A stretch of DNA of 64,000 bases from Calliopsis andreniformis (Eukaryota > Arthropoda > Insecta > Hymenoptera > Andrenidae), in NCBI RefSeq assembly GCF_051401765.1, contig NW_027480423.1:9362001-9426000 (forward strand), in the 5' to 3' direction. Of this stretch, positions 38,136 through 49,589 are shown piece after piece. A model generated the notes under the pieces. That model saw nothing but the letters and a program-made list of their open reading frames with translations. It ran no database searches and was not told the origin of the DNA. How positions within the stretch are numbered: position 1 is the first letter of the stretch; each line of letters starts with the position of its first letter. Made by a program: the position numbers and the translations under genes.

Positions 38136-38601
38136 GATAAAGATGCTACAGTTTTTCCATCGTATAAAACGAATAATTGCAATCAGTGTGAAAGTTATGG
38201 TCACTTCTACGTTTTGGGCAACCTAGGCTTCACTCTAGGGCGGTGCTCCCCCAAATCGAATAGCTAGGGCCTTAGAAGTGAACGCCAGAAGCATAAAATA
38301 AAATAAAGATGCAAAAGTTTTTCCATCGTATAACAGGAATAACTGCAAACAGTATGAAAGTACCGGACATTTCTACGTTCCGGGTAACCTAGGTTTCACT
38401 CTAGGGCGTTGCTCCACCAGATCGAATAGTTAGGTCCTTAGAAGTCAACGCCAGAAGCATAAAATACGATATAAATACAACAGCTGTTCCATCGTATAGC
38501 AGGAATAATTTGCAACCAGTGTGATAGTAGTGGTCATTTCTACGTTCCGGGCAACCCAGGTTTCACTCCAGGGCGTTGCTCCACCTGATCGAATAGTTAC
38601 G

Positions 38602-39690
38602 GCCTAAGAAGTGAACGCCAGAAGCATAAAATACGATAAAGATGCTACAGTTTTTCCATCGTATAAAACGAATAATTGCAATCAGTGTGAAAGTTATGGT
38701 CATTTCTACTTTCCGAGCATCCTAGGCTTCACCCTAGGGCGTTGCTCCAACAGATTGAATAGTTAGGGCCTTAGAAGTCAACGCCCGAAGCATAAAATAC
38801 AAAATAAATAAAACGGTTTTACCATTGTATAAAACGAATAATTGCTACGAGTGTAAAAGCTATGGTCATTTCTACGTTCCGGGCAACCTAGGCTTCACTC
38901 CAGGGCGTTGCTCCACCAGATCGAATAGTTAGGTCCTTAGAAGTCAACGCCAGAAGCATAAAATACGATATAAATACAACAGCTTTTCCATCGTATAAAA
39001 GGAATAATTGCAAACAGTGTGATAGTAGTGGTCATTTCTACGTTCCGGGTAACCTAGGTTTCACTCTAGGGCGTTGCTCCGCCAGATCGAATAGTTGCGG
39101 CCTAAGAAGTCAACGCCAGAAGCATAAAGTACGATAAAGATGCAACAGTTTTTCCATCGTATAAAACGAATAATTGCAATCAGTGTGAAAGTTATGGTCA
39201 TTTCTACTTTCCGAGCATCCTAGGCTTCACCCTAGGGCGTTGCTCCAACAGATTGAATAGTTAGGGCCTTAGAAGTCAACGCCCGAAGCATAAAATACAA
39301 AATAAATAGAACGGTTTTACCATTGTATAAAACGAATGATTGCTACGAGTGTAAAAGCTATGGTCATTTCTACGTTCCGGGCAACCTAGGCTTCACTCCA
39401 GGGCGTTGCTCCACCAGATCGAATAGTTAGGTCCTTAGAAGTCAACGCCAGGAGCATAATATACGATATAAATACAACAGCTTTTCCATCGTATAAAAGG
39501 AATAATTGCAAACAGTGTGATAGTAGTGGTCATTTCTACGTTCCGGGTAACCTAGGTTTCACTCTAGGGCGTTGCTCCACCAGATCGAATAGATACGGCC
39601 TAAGAAGTCAACGCCAGAAGCATAAAATACGATAAAGATGCAACAGTTTTTCCATCCTATAAAACGAATAATTGCAATCAGTGTGAAAGT
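38602..39690. repeat. 498-bp trimer tandem, two copies and a partial third
   Basis: Units near 38602-39099 and 39100-39597 repeat at exactly 498 bp, and a third starts before sequence change near 39690. Each unit has, in order, GATAAAGATGC with TTTCCGAGCATCC, an AACGGTTTTACCATTG monomer with CTACGAGTGTAAAAGC, and an ATACGATATAAATAC monomer with GTGATAGTAGTGG. Confidence 0.86.
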
Positions 39691-39757
39691 TATGGTCATT
39701 TCTACATTCCGAGCAACCGAGGCTTCACTCTAGGGCGTTGCTCCACCAGATCGAATA

Positions 39758-40460
39758 GTTAGGTTCTTAGAAATCAACGCCAGAAGCATAAAATACGATA
39801 TAAATACAACAGCTGTTCCATCGTATAAAAGGAATAATTGCAAACAGTGTGAAGGTAATGGTCATTTCTACGTTCCGGGCAACCTAGGCTTCACTCTACG
39901 GCGTTGTTCCACCAGATCGAATAGTTAGGGCCTAAGAAGTCAACACCAGAAGAATAAAATACAATAAATATACAACAGACTTTCCATCCTATAAGAGGAA
40001 TAATTGCAACCCGTGTGAAAGTGATGGTCATTTCTACGTTCCAGGCAACCTAGGCTTCACTCTAGGGCGTTGTTCCACAAGATCGAATAGTTAGTGCCTA
40101 AGTAGACAACGCCAGAAGCATAAAATACAATATAAATAGAACAGTTTTTCCATTGTATAAAGCGAATAATTGCTACCAGTGTGAAAGTTATGGTCATTTC
40201 TACGTTCCGCGCAACCTGGGCTTTACTCTAGGGCGCTGTTCCACCAGATGGAATAGTTAGGGCCTAAGAAGTCAACGCCAGAAGCATAAAATACGATATA
40301 AATACAACAGCTGTTCCATCGTATAAAACAAGTAATTGCAACCAGTGTGAAAGTTATGGTCATTTCAACGTTCCGGGCTACCTAGGCTTCACCCTAGGCC
40401 GTTGTTCCACCAGATCGAATAGTTAGGGCCTAAGAAGTGAACGCCAGAAGCATAAAATGC
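39758..40460. repeat. Block III, copy 2 of 3
   Basis: Partner of 37433-38135 and 41585-42287. Matching with the third copy extends further, to about 40660 against 42490, through the monomer with one extra T (AATAATTTGCAACC). Confidence 0.88.
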
Positions 40461-41584
40461 AATAAAAATACAACAGTTTTTCCATCGTATAGCAGGAATA
40501 ATTTGCAACCAGTGTGATAGTAGTGGTCATTTCTGCGTTCCGGGCAACCCAGGTTTCACTCCAGGGCGTTGCTCCACCAGATCGAATAGTTACGGCCTAA
40601 GAAGTCAACGCCAGAAGCATAAAATACGATAAAGATGCAACAGTTTTTCCATCGTATAAAACGAATAGTTGCAATCAGTGTGAAAGTTATGGTCATTTCT
40701 ACATTCCGAGCAACCTAGGCTTCACTCTAGGGCGCTACTCCACCAGATCGAATAGTTAGGTCCCTAGAAGTCAACGCCCGAAGCATAAAATACGATATAA
40801 ATACAACAGCTTTTCCATCGTATAAAAGGAATAATTGCAAACAGTGTGAAAGTAATGGTCATTTCTACGTTCCGGGCAACCTAGGCTTCACTCTAGGGCG
40901 TTGCTCCACCAGATCGAATAGTTAGGGCCTTAGAAGTCAACGCCCGAAGCTTAAAATACAAAATAAATAAAACAGTTTTTCCATCGTATAAAACGAAAAA
41001 TTGCTACCAGTGTGAAAGTTATGGTCATTTCTACGTTCCGCGCAATCTGGGCCTTACCCTAGGGCGTTGTTCCACCAGATGGAATAGTTAGGGCCTAAGA
41101 AGTCAACGCCAGAAGCATAAAGAACGATATAAATACAACAGCTTTTCCATCGTATAAAACGAATAAATGCAACCAGTGTGGAAGTTATGGTCATTTCTAC
41201 GTTCTGGGCAACCTAGGCATCACTCTAGGGCGGTGCTCCGCCAAATCGAATAGCTAGGGCCTTAGAAGTCAACGCCAGAAGCATAAAATACAATAAAGAT
41301 GCAAAAGTTTTTCCATCGTATAAAAGGAATAACTGCAAACAGTATGAAAGTACTGGACATTTCTACGTTCCGGGTAACCTAGGTTTCACTCTAGGGCGTT
41401 GCTCCACCAGATCGAATAGTTACGGCCTAAGAAGTCAACGCCAGAAGCATAAAATACGATATAAATACAACAGCTTTTCCAACGTATAAAAGGAATAATT
41501 GCAAACAGTGTGATAGTAGTGGTCAATTCTACGTTCCGGGTAACCTAGGTTTCACTCTAGGGCGTTGCTCCACCAGATCGAATA

Positions 41585-42287
41585 GTTAGGTCCTTAGAAA
41601 TCAACGCCAGAAGCATAAAATACGATATAAATACAACAGCTGTTCCATCGTATAAAAGGAATAATTGCAAACAGTGTGAAGGTAATGGTCATTTCTACGT
41701 TCTGGGCAACCTAGGCTTTACTCTACGGCGTTGTTCCAGCAGATCGAATAGTTAGGGCCTAAGAAGTCAACACCAGAAGAATAAAATACAATAAAAATAC
41801 AACAGACTTTCCATCCTATAAGAGGAATAATTGCACCCCGTGTGAAAGTGATGGTCATTTCTACGTTCCAGGCAACCTAGGCTTCATTCTAGGGCGTTGT
41901 TCCACAAGATCGAATAGTTAGTGCCTAAGTAGACAACGCCAGAAGCATAAAATACAATATAAATAGAACAGTTTTTCCATTGTATAAAGCGAATAATTGC
42001 TACCAGTGTGAAAGTTATGGTCATTTCTACGTTCCGCGCAACCTGGGCTTTACTCGAGGGCGCTGTTCCACCAGATGGAATAGTTAGGGCCTAAGAAGTC
42101 AACGCCAGAAGCATAAAATACGATATAAATACAACAGCTGTTCCATCGTATAAAACAAGTAATTGCAACCAGTGTGAAAGTTATGGTCATTTCAACGTTC
42201 CGGGCTACCTAGGCTTCACCCTAGGCCGTTGTTCCACCAGATCGAATATTTAGGGCCTAAGAAGTGAACGCCAGAAGCATAAAATGC
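41585..42287. repeat. Block III, copy 3 of 3
   Basis: Spacing of 1,827 bp from copy 2. The extra base in the AATAATTTGC monomer accounts for 11 x 166 + 1. It diverges after about 42490, where GATAATGATGC is followed by an ACGAAAAATTGCTACC monomer. Confidence 0.87.
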
Positions 42288-44057
42288 AATAAAAATACAA
42301 CAGTTTTTCCATCGTATAGCAGGAATAATTTGCAACCAGTGTGATAGTAGTGGTCATTTCTGCGTTCCGGGCAACACAGGTTTCACTCCAGGGCGTTGCT
42401 CCACCAGATCGAATAGTTACGGCCTAAGAAGTCAACGCCAGAAGCATAAAATACGATAATGATGCAACAGTTTTTCCATCGTATAAAACGAAAAATTGCT
42501 ACCAGTGTGAAAGTTATGGTCATTTCTACGTTCCGCGCAATCTGGGCTTTACCCTAGGGCGTTGTTCCACCAGATGGAATAGTTAGGGCCTAAGAAGTCA
42601 ACGCCAGAAGCATAAAGAACGATATAAATACAATAGCTTTTCCATCGTATAAAACGAATAATTGCAACCAGTGTGGAAGTTATGGTCATTTCTACGTTCT
42701 GGGCAACCTAGGCTTCACTCTAGGGCGGTGCTCCGCCAAATCGAATAGCTAGGGCCTTAGAAGTCAACGCCAGAAGCATAAAATACAATAAAGATGCAAA
42801 AGTGTTTCCATCGTATAAAAGGAATAACTGCAAACAGTATGAAAGTACTGGACATTTCTGCATTCCGAGCAACCCAGGCTTCACTCTAGGGCGTTGATCC
42901 ACCTGATCGAATGGTTAGGGCCTTAGAAGTCAACGCCCGAAGCATAAAATACAATATAAATACAACAGTTTTTCCACCATATAAAACGAATAATTACAAC
43001 CAGTATGAAAGTTATGGTCATTTCTACTTTCCGGGCAACCTAGGCTTCACCCTAGGGCGTTGCACGAACAGATTGAATAGTTAGGGCCTCAGAAGTCAAC
43101 GCCCGAAGTATAAAATGCAAAATAAATAGAGCAGTTTTTCCATCGTATAAAACGAATAGTTGCTACCGGTGTGAAAGTTATGGTCATTTCTACGTTCCGG
43201 GCTACCTATGCTTCACTCTAGGGCGGTGCTCTACCAGATTAAATAGATAGTGCCTAAGAAGTCAACGCCAGAAGTATAAAATACAATTAAATACAACAGC
43301 TTTTCCATCGTATATAATGTATATTTGCAAACAGTCCGAAAGTAATGGTCATTTCCATGTCCCGGGCAACCTAGTCTTCACCCTAGGGCGTTGCTCCACC
43401 ACATCTAATAGCTACGGCCTTAGAAGTCAGCCCCAGATGAATAAAATACAATAAAGATGCCATAGCTTTTCCATCGTATAAAACGAATAATTGCAACCAG
43501 TGTGAAAGTTATGGTCATTTCTACTTTCCCGGCAACCTAGGCTTCACCCTAGGGCGTTGTTCCACCAGATCGAATAGTTAGGGCCTAAGAAGTCAACGCC
43601 AGAAGCATAAAATACAATATAAATATAACAGTCTTTCCATCGTATAAAACGAAAGATAGCAACCAGTGTGAAAGTTATGGTCATTTCTACGTTCCGGGCA
43701 ATATAGGCTTCACTCTAGGGCGTTGCTCCACCGGGTCGTATAGTTAGGGCCTCAGAAGTCAACGCCCGAAGCATAAAATACAAAATAAATAAAACAGTTT
43801 TTCCATCGTATAAAACGAATAATTGCAACCAGTATGAAAGTTAACGTCATTTCTACTTCCCGGGCAACATAGGCTTCACCCTAGGGCGTTGCTCCAACAG
43901 ATTGAATAGTTAGGGCCTTAGAAGTCAACGCCGGAAGCATAAAATACAATATAAATACAACAGTTTTTCCATCGTATAAAACGAATTATTGCAACCAGTA
44001 CGAAACTTATGGTCATTTCTACTTTCCGAACAACTTAGGCTTCACCCTAGGGCGTTG

Positions 44058-44721
44058 CTCCAACAGATTGAATAGTTAGGGCCTTAGAAGTCAATGCCCG
44101 AAGCATAAAATGAAATAACAATACAATAGCTTTTCCATTGTATAGCAGGAACAATTGCAACAAGTGTGAAAGTGATGGTCATTTCTACGATCCGGGTAAC
44201 CCAGGTTTCACTCTAGGGCATTACTCCACCACATCGAATAGCTACGGCCGTAGAAGTCAACGACTGAAGCATAAAATGCAATAAAAGTACAACAGCTTTT
44301 TCATCGTATAACAGGAATAATTGCAGCAAGCGTGAAGGTAATGGTCATTTCTACGTTCCGGGCACCCTAGGCATCACTCTTGGGCGTTGTTCCACCAAAT
44401 GGAACAGTTAGGGCCTAAGAAGTCAACGCCAGAAGCATAAAATACAATAAAGATGCAACAGTTGTTCCATCGTATAACAGGATTAACTGCAAACACTGTG
44501 AAAGTACAGGTCATTTCTACGTTCCTGGCAACCTAGGTTTCACTCTAGGGCGTTGCTCCACCAAATCGAATAGCTAGGGCCTTAGAAGTCAACGCCAGAA
44601 GCATAAAATACATTAAAGATGCAAAAGTTTTTCCATCGTATAACAGGAATAACTGCAAACAGTATGAAAGCACTTGTCATTTCTACGTACCGGGTAACCT
44701 AGGTTTCCCCCTAGGGCGTTG
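44058..44721. repeat. Four-monomer series in the order P-Q-X-Y, copy 1
   Basis: P 44058-44223, Q 44224-44389, X 44390-44555, Y 44556-44721, identified by the same markers as at 30278-30941 but rotated by two monomers. It lies inside a longer match to about 47.5-48.2 kb. Confidence 0.88.
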
Positions 44722-46215
44722 TTCCACCAGATCGAATAGTTAGGGCCTTAGAAGTCAACGCCCGAAGCATAAAACGCAATAACGGTGCAACAGTTTTTCC
44801 ATCGTGTAACAGGAATAATTGCAAACAGTGTGAAAGTAATGGTCATTTCTACGTTCCGGGTAACCTAGGCGACACTCTAGGGCGTTGCTCCACCAGATCG
44901 AATAGTTAGGGCCTTAGAAATCAACGCCAGAAGCATAAAATACAATAAAGATGCAACAGTTTTTCCATTGTTTAACAGGAATAACTGCAACCAGTGTGAA
45001 TGTACTGGTCATTTCTACGTTCCCGATAACCTAGGTTTCACTCTAGGGCGTTGCTCTACCAGATCGAATAGCTAGGGATTTAGAATTCAACGCCAGAAGG
45101 ATAAAATACAATATAAGTACAACAGTTATTCCATCGTATAAAATGAATAGTTGCAAACATTGTAAAAGTAATGGTCATTTCTACGTTCCGGGCAACCTAG
45201 GCGTCACTCTAGGGCGTTGCTCCACCACATCTAATAGCTACGGCCTCAGAAGTCAACGCCAGAGGCGTAAAATACAATATAAATACAACAGCTTTTCCAT
45301 CGTACAAAATGAATAATAGCAAACAGTGTGAAAGTAATTGTCATTCCTACGGTCCGGGCAACCTAGGCTTCACTCCAGGTCGTTGCTCCACCAGATCAAA
45401 TAGTTACGGCCTAAGAAGTCAACGCCAGAAGCATAAAATACGATAAAGATGCAACAGTTTTTCCATCGTATAAAACGAATAGTTGCAATCAGTGTGAAAG
45501 TTATGGTCATTTCTACATTCCGAGCAACCTAGGCTTCACTCTAGGGCGCTGCTCCACCAGATCGAATAGTTAGGTCCTTAGAAGTCAACGCCAGAGGCAT
45601 AAAATACGATATAAATACAACAGCTTTTCCATCGTATAAAACGAATAATTGCAACCAGTGTGGAAGTTATGGTCATTTCTACGTTCTGGGCAACCTAGGC
45701 TTCACTCTAGGGCGGTGCTCCGCCAAACCGAATAGCTAGGGCCTTAGAAGTCAACGCCAGAAGCATAAAATACAATAAAGAGGCAAAAGTTTTTCCATCG
45801 TATAAAAGGAATAACTGCAAACAGTATGAAAGTACTGGACATTTCTACGTTCCGGGTAACCTAGGTTTCACTCTAGGGCGTTGCTCCACCAGATCGAATA
45901 GTTACGGCCTAAGAAGTCAACGCCAGAAGCATAAAATACGATATAAATACAACAGCTTTTCCATCGTATAAAACAAGTAATTGCAACCAGTGTGAAAGTT
46001 ATGGTCATTTTAACGTTCCGGGCTGCCTAGGCTTCACACTAGGGCGTTGCTCTACCAGATCGAATAGTTAGGGCCTTAGAAGTCAACGCCCGAAGCGTAA
46101 AATACGATAAAGATGCAACAGTTTTTCCATCGTATAAAACGAATAATTGCAATCAGTGTCAAAGTTATGGTCATTTCTATATTCCGAGCAACCTAGGCTT
46201 CACTCTAGGGCGCTG

Positions 46216-46381
46216 CTCCACCAGATCGAATAGTTAGGTCCTTAGAAGTCAACGCCAGAGGCATAAAATACGATATAAATACAACAGCTTTTCCATCGTA
46301 TAAAAGGAATAATTGCAAACAGTGTGAAAGTAATGGTCATTTCTACGTTCCGGGCAACCTAGGCTTCACTCTAGGGCGTTG
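46216..46381 (+). repeat. Reference monomer (close to consensus, 166 bp)
   Basis: One monomer close to the majority sequence, given as a guide to the unit. Bases 1-20 are CTCCACCAGATCGAATAGTT. Bases ~21-48 hold the AGTCAACGCC block. Bases ~49-100 are A/T-rich, with TATAAATAC, CTTTTCCATCG and a GTATAAAA segment that is the most useful subfamily marker. Bases 101-138 hold CAGTGTGAAAG, GGTCATTTCTACG and TTCCGG. Bases 139-166 form the conserved end GCAACCTAGG...CTAGGGCGTTG. A length of 166 bp is close to a nucleosome core plus a short linker. Confidence 0.93.
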
Positions 46382-46382
46382 C
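46354..46382. other. Conserved dyad at the monomer junction (example copy)
   Basis: GCAAC (46354-46358) is followed by CTAG (46359-46362), an 8-base spacer, CTAG (46371-46374), GGC and then GTTGC (46378-46382). GCAACCTAG can pair with CTAG-GGC-GTTGC as a 9-bp stem with a 3-nt bulge, straddling the boundary with the next monomer. The same arrangement is present in most class A monomers, making this one of the better conserved parts of the unit. Known for other species: short dyads and non-B DNA are enriched in some centromeric satellites. Any function here is inference. Confidence 0.6.
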
Positions 46383-47543
46383 TCCACCAGATCGAATAGT
46401 TAGGGCCTTAGAAGTCAACGCCCGAAGCATAAAACGCAATAAAGGTGCAACAGTTTTTCCATCGTGTGACAGGAATAATTGCAAACAGTGTGAAAGCAAT
46501 GGTCATTTCTACTTTCCGGGTCACCTAGGCGTCACTCTAGGGCGTTACTCCACCAGATCGAATAGTTAGGGCCTTAGAAATCAACGCCAGAAGCATAAAA
46601 TACAATAAAGATGCAACAGTTTTTCCATCGTTTAACAGGAATAACTGCAAACATTGTGAAAGTAATGGTCATTTCCACGTGCCGGGCAACCTAGGCGTCA
46701 CTCTAGGGCGTTGCTCTACCACATCGAATAGCTACGGCCTTAGAAGTCAACGCCTGAAGCAAAAAATGCAATAAAAATGCAACAGTTTTTTCATCGTATA
46801 ACAGGAATAATTGCAACAAGCGTGAAGGTAATGATCATTTCTACGTTCCGGGCAACCTAGGCTTCACTCTAGGGCGTTGTTCCACCAGATCGAATAGTTA
46901 GGGCCTAAGAAGTGAAAACCAGAAGCATAAAATACAATATAAATATAACTGATTTTCCATCGTTTATATCGAATAATAGGAACCAGTGTGAAAGTTATGG
47001 TCATTTCTACGTTCCGGGCAACCTGAGCTTCACTCTAGGGCGTTGCTCCACCACATCAAACAGTTAGGGTCTTAGAAGCCCACGCCCGAAGCATTAAATA
47101 CAAAATAAATAGAACAGTTTTTCCATCGTATAAAACGAATAATTGCAACCAGTATGAAAGTTAATGTCATTTATACTTCCCGGGCAACATAGGCTTCACC
47201 CTAGGGCGTTGCTCCAACAGATTGAATAGTTAGGGCCTTAGAAGTCAACGCCCGAAGCATAAAAGGCAATAAAAATACAACAGTTCTTCCATCGTATAAC
47301 AGGATTAATTGCAACCAGTTTGAAAGTGATAGCCAATTCTACGTTCCGGGCAATCTAGGCTTCACTCGAGGGCGTTGCTCCACCAGACCGAATGGTTAGT
47401 GCCTTAGAAGTCAACGCCGGAAGCATAAAATGCAAAATAAATAGAACAGTTGTTCCATTGTATAAAACGAATAACTGCAACCAGTGTGAAAGTACTGGTC
47501 ATTTCTATGTTCCGGGCAACCTAGGCTTCACTCTAGGTCATTG

Positions 47544-48207
47544 CTCCACCAGATCGAATAGTTAGGGCCTTAGAAGTCAATGCCCGAAGCATAAAATGAA
47601 ATAACAATACAATAGCTTTTCCATTGTATAGCAGGAACAATTGCAACAAGTGTGAAAGTGATGGTCATTTCTACGATCAGGGTAACCCAGGTTTCACTCT
47701 AGGGCATTACTCCACCACATCGAATAGCTACGGCCGTAGAAGTCAACGACTGAAGCATAAAATGCAATAAAAGTACAACTGCTTTTTCATCGTATAACAG
47801 GAATAATTGCAGCAAGCGTGAAGGTAATGGTCATTTCTACGATCCGGGCACCCTAGGCATCACTCTTGGGCGTTGTTCCACCAAATGGAACAGTTAGGGC
47901 CTAAGAAGTCAACGCCAGAAGCATAAAATACAATAAAGATGCAACAGTTGTTCCATCGTGTAACAGGATTAACTGCAAACAGTGTGAAAGTACAGGTCAT
48001 TTCTACGTTCCTGGCAACCTAGGTTTCACTCTAGGGCGTTGCTCCACCAAATCGAATGGCTACGGCCGTAGAAGTCAACGCCAGAAGCATAAAATACGAT
48101 AAAGATGCAACAGCTTTTCCATCGTATAACAGGAATAACTGCAAACAGTATGAAAGCACTTGTCATTTCTACGTACCGGGTAACCTAGATTTCACCCTAG
48201 GGCGCTG
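47544..48207. repeat. Four-monomer series P-Q-X-Y, copy 2
   Basis: Exactly 3,486 bp (21 x 166) from 44058-44721. One visible difference is ACGATCAGGGTAAC here against ACGATCCGGGTAAC in copy 1. Confidence 0.88.
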
Positions 48208-48224
48208 CTCCACCAGATCGAATA

Positions 48225-49589
48225 GTTAGGTCCCTAGAAGTCAACGCCCGAAGCATAAAATACGATATAAATACAACAGCTTTTCCATCGTATAAATGGA
48301 ATAATTGCAAACAGTGTGAAAGTATTGGTCATTTCTACGTTCCGGGCAACCTAGGCTTCACTCTAGGGCGTTGCTCCACCAGATCGAATAGTTAGGGCCT
48401 TAGAAGTCAACGCCCGAAGCTTAAAATACAAAATAAATAAAACAGTTTTTCCATCGTATAAAACGAAAAATTGCTACCAGTGTGAAAGTTATGGTCATTT
48501 CTACGTTCCGCGCAATCTGGGCTTTACCCTAGGGCGTTGTTCCACCAGATGGAATAGTTAGGGCCTAAGAAGTCAACGCCAGAAGCATAAAGAACGATAT
48601 AAATACAACAGCTTTTCCATCGTATAAAACGAATAATTGCAACCAGTGTGGAAGTTATGGTCATTTCTACGTTCTGGGCAACCTAGGCTTCACTCTAGGG
48701 CGGTGCTCCGCCAAACCGAATAGCTAGGGCCTTAGAAGTCAACGCCAGAAGCATAAAATACAATAAAGAGGCAAAAGTTTTTCCATCGTATAAAAGGAAT
48801 AACTGCAAACAGTATGAAAGTACTGGACATTTCTACGTTCCGGGTAACCTAGGTTTCACTCTAGGGCGTTGCTCCACCAGATCGAATAGTTACGGCCTAA
48901 GAAGTCAACGCCAGAAGCATAAAATACGATATAAATACAACAGCTTTTCCATCGTATAAAACAAGTAATTGCAACCAGTGTGAAAGTTATGGTCATTTCA
49001 ACGTTCCGGGCTGCCTAGGCTTCACCCTAGGGCGTTGCTCTACCAGACCGAATAGTTAGGGCCTTAGAAGTCAACGCCCGAAGCATAAAATACGATAAAG
49101 ATGCAACAGTTTTTCCATCGTATAAAACGAATAATTGCAATCAGTGTGAAAGTTATGGTCATTTCTACATTCCGAGCAACCTAGGCTTCACTCTAGGGCG
49201 CTGCTCCACCAGATCGAATAGTTAGGTCCTTAGAAGTCAACGCCAGAGGCATAAAATACGATATAAATACAACAGCTTTTCCATCGTATAAAAGGAATAA
49301 TTGCAAACAGTGTGAAAGTAATGGTCATTTCTACGTTCCGGGCAACCTAGGCTTCACTCTAGGGCGTTGCTCTACCAGATCGAATAGTTAGGGCCTTAGA
49401 AGTCAACGCCCGAAGCTTAAAATACAAAATAAATAAAACAGTTTTTCCATCGTATAAAACGAAAAATTGCTACCAGTGTGAAAGTTATGGTCATTTCTAC
49501 GTTCCGCGCAATCTGGGCTTTACCCTAGGGCGTTGTTCGACCAGATGGAATAGTTAGGGCCTAAGAAGTCAACGCCAGAAGCATAAAAC
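48225..49589. repeat. Six-monomer (996-bp) spaced repeat
   Basis: 48225-48593 matches 49221-49589 at 996 bp (6 x 166). Shared markers are CCCGAAGCTTAAAATAC (CTTAAA at 48420 and 49416), ACGAAAAATTGCTACC and CGCAATCTGGGCTTTACC. Part of the intervening sequence is the second copy of the 2,988-bp block. Confidence 0.85.

Larger units (their letters stand above)
45605..46428. repeat. Five-monomer block, copy 1 (spacing 2,988 bp)
   Basis: Matches 48593-49416 at exactly 18 x 166 bp. Markers are GTGTGGAAGTTATGG, GCTCCGCCAAACCG, CAATAAAGAGGCAAAAG, TTCCGGGCTGCC and GTTAGGTCCTTAG with GCCAGAGGCATAAAATACG. Confidence 0.87.

Noticed and set aside
46335..46360. CENP-B box in ordinary class A monomers
   Set aside because: TTTCTACGTTCCGGG has CGGG at the right end but not TTCG or the central A, so it misses essential positions.
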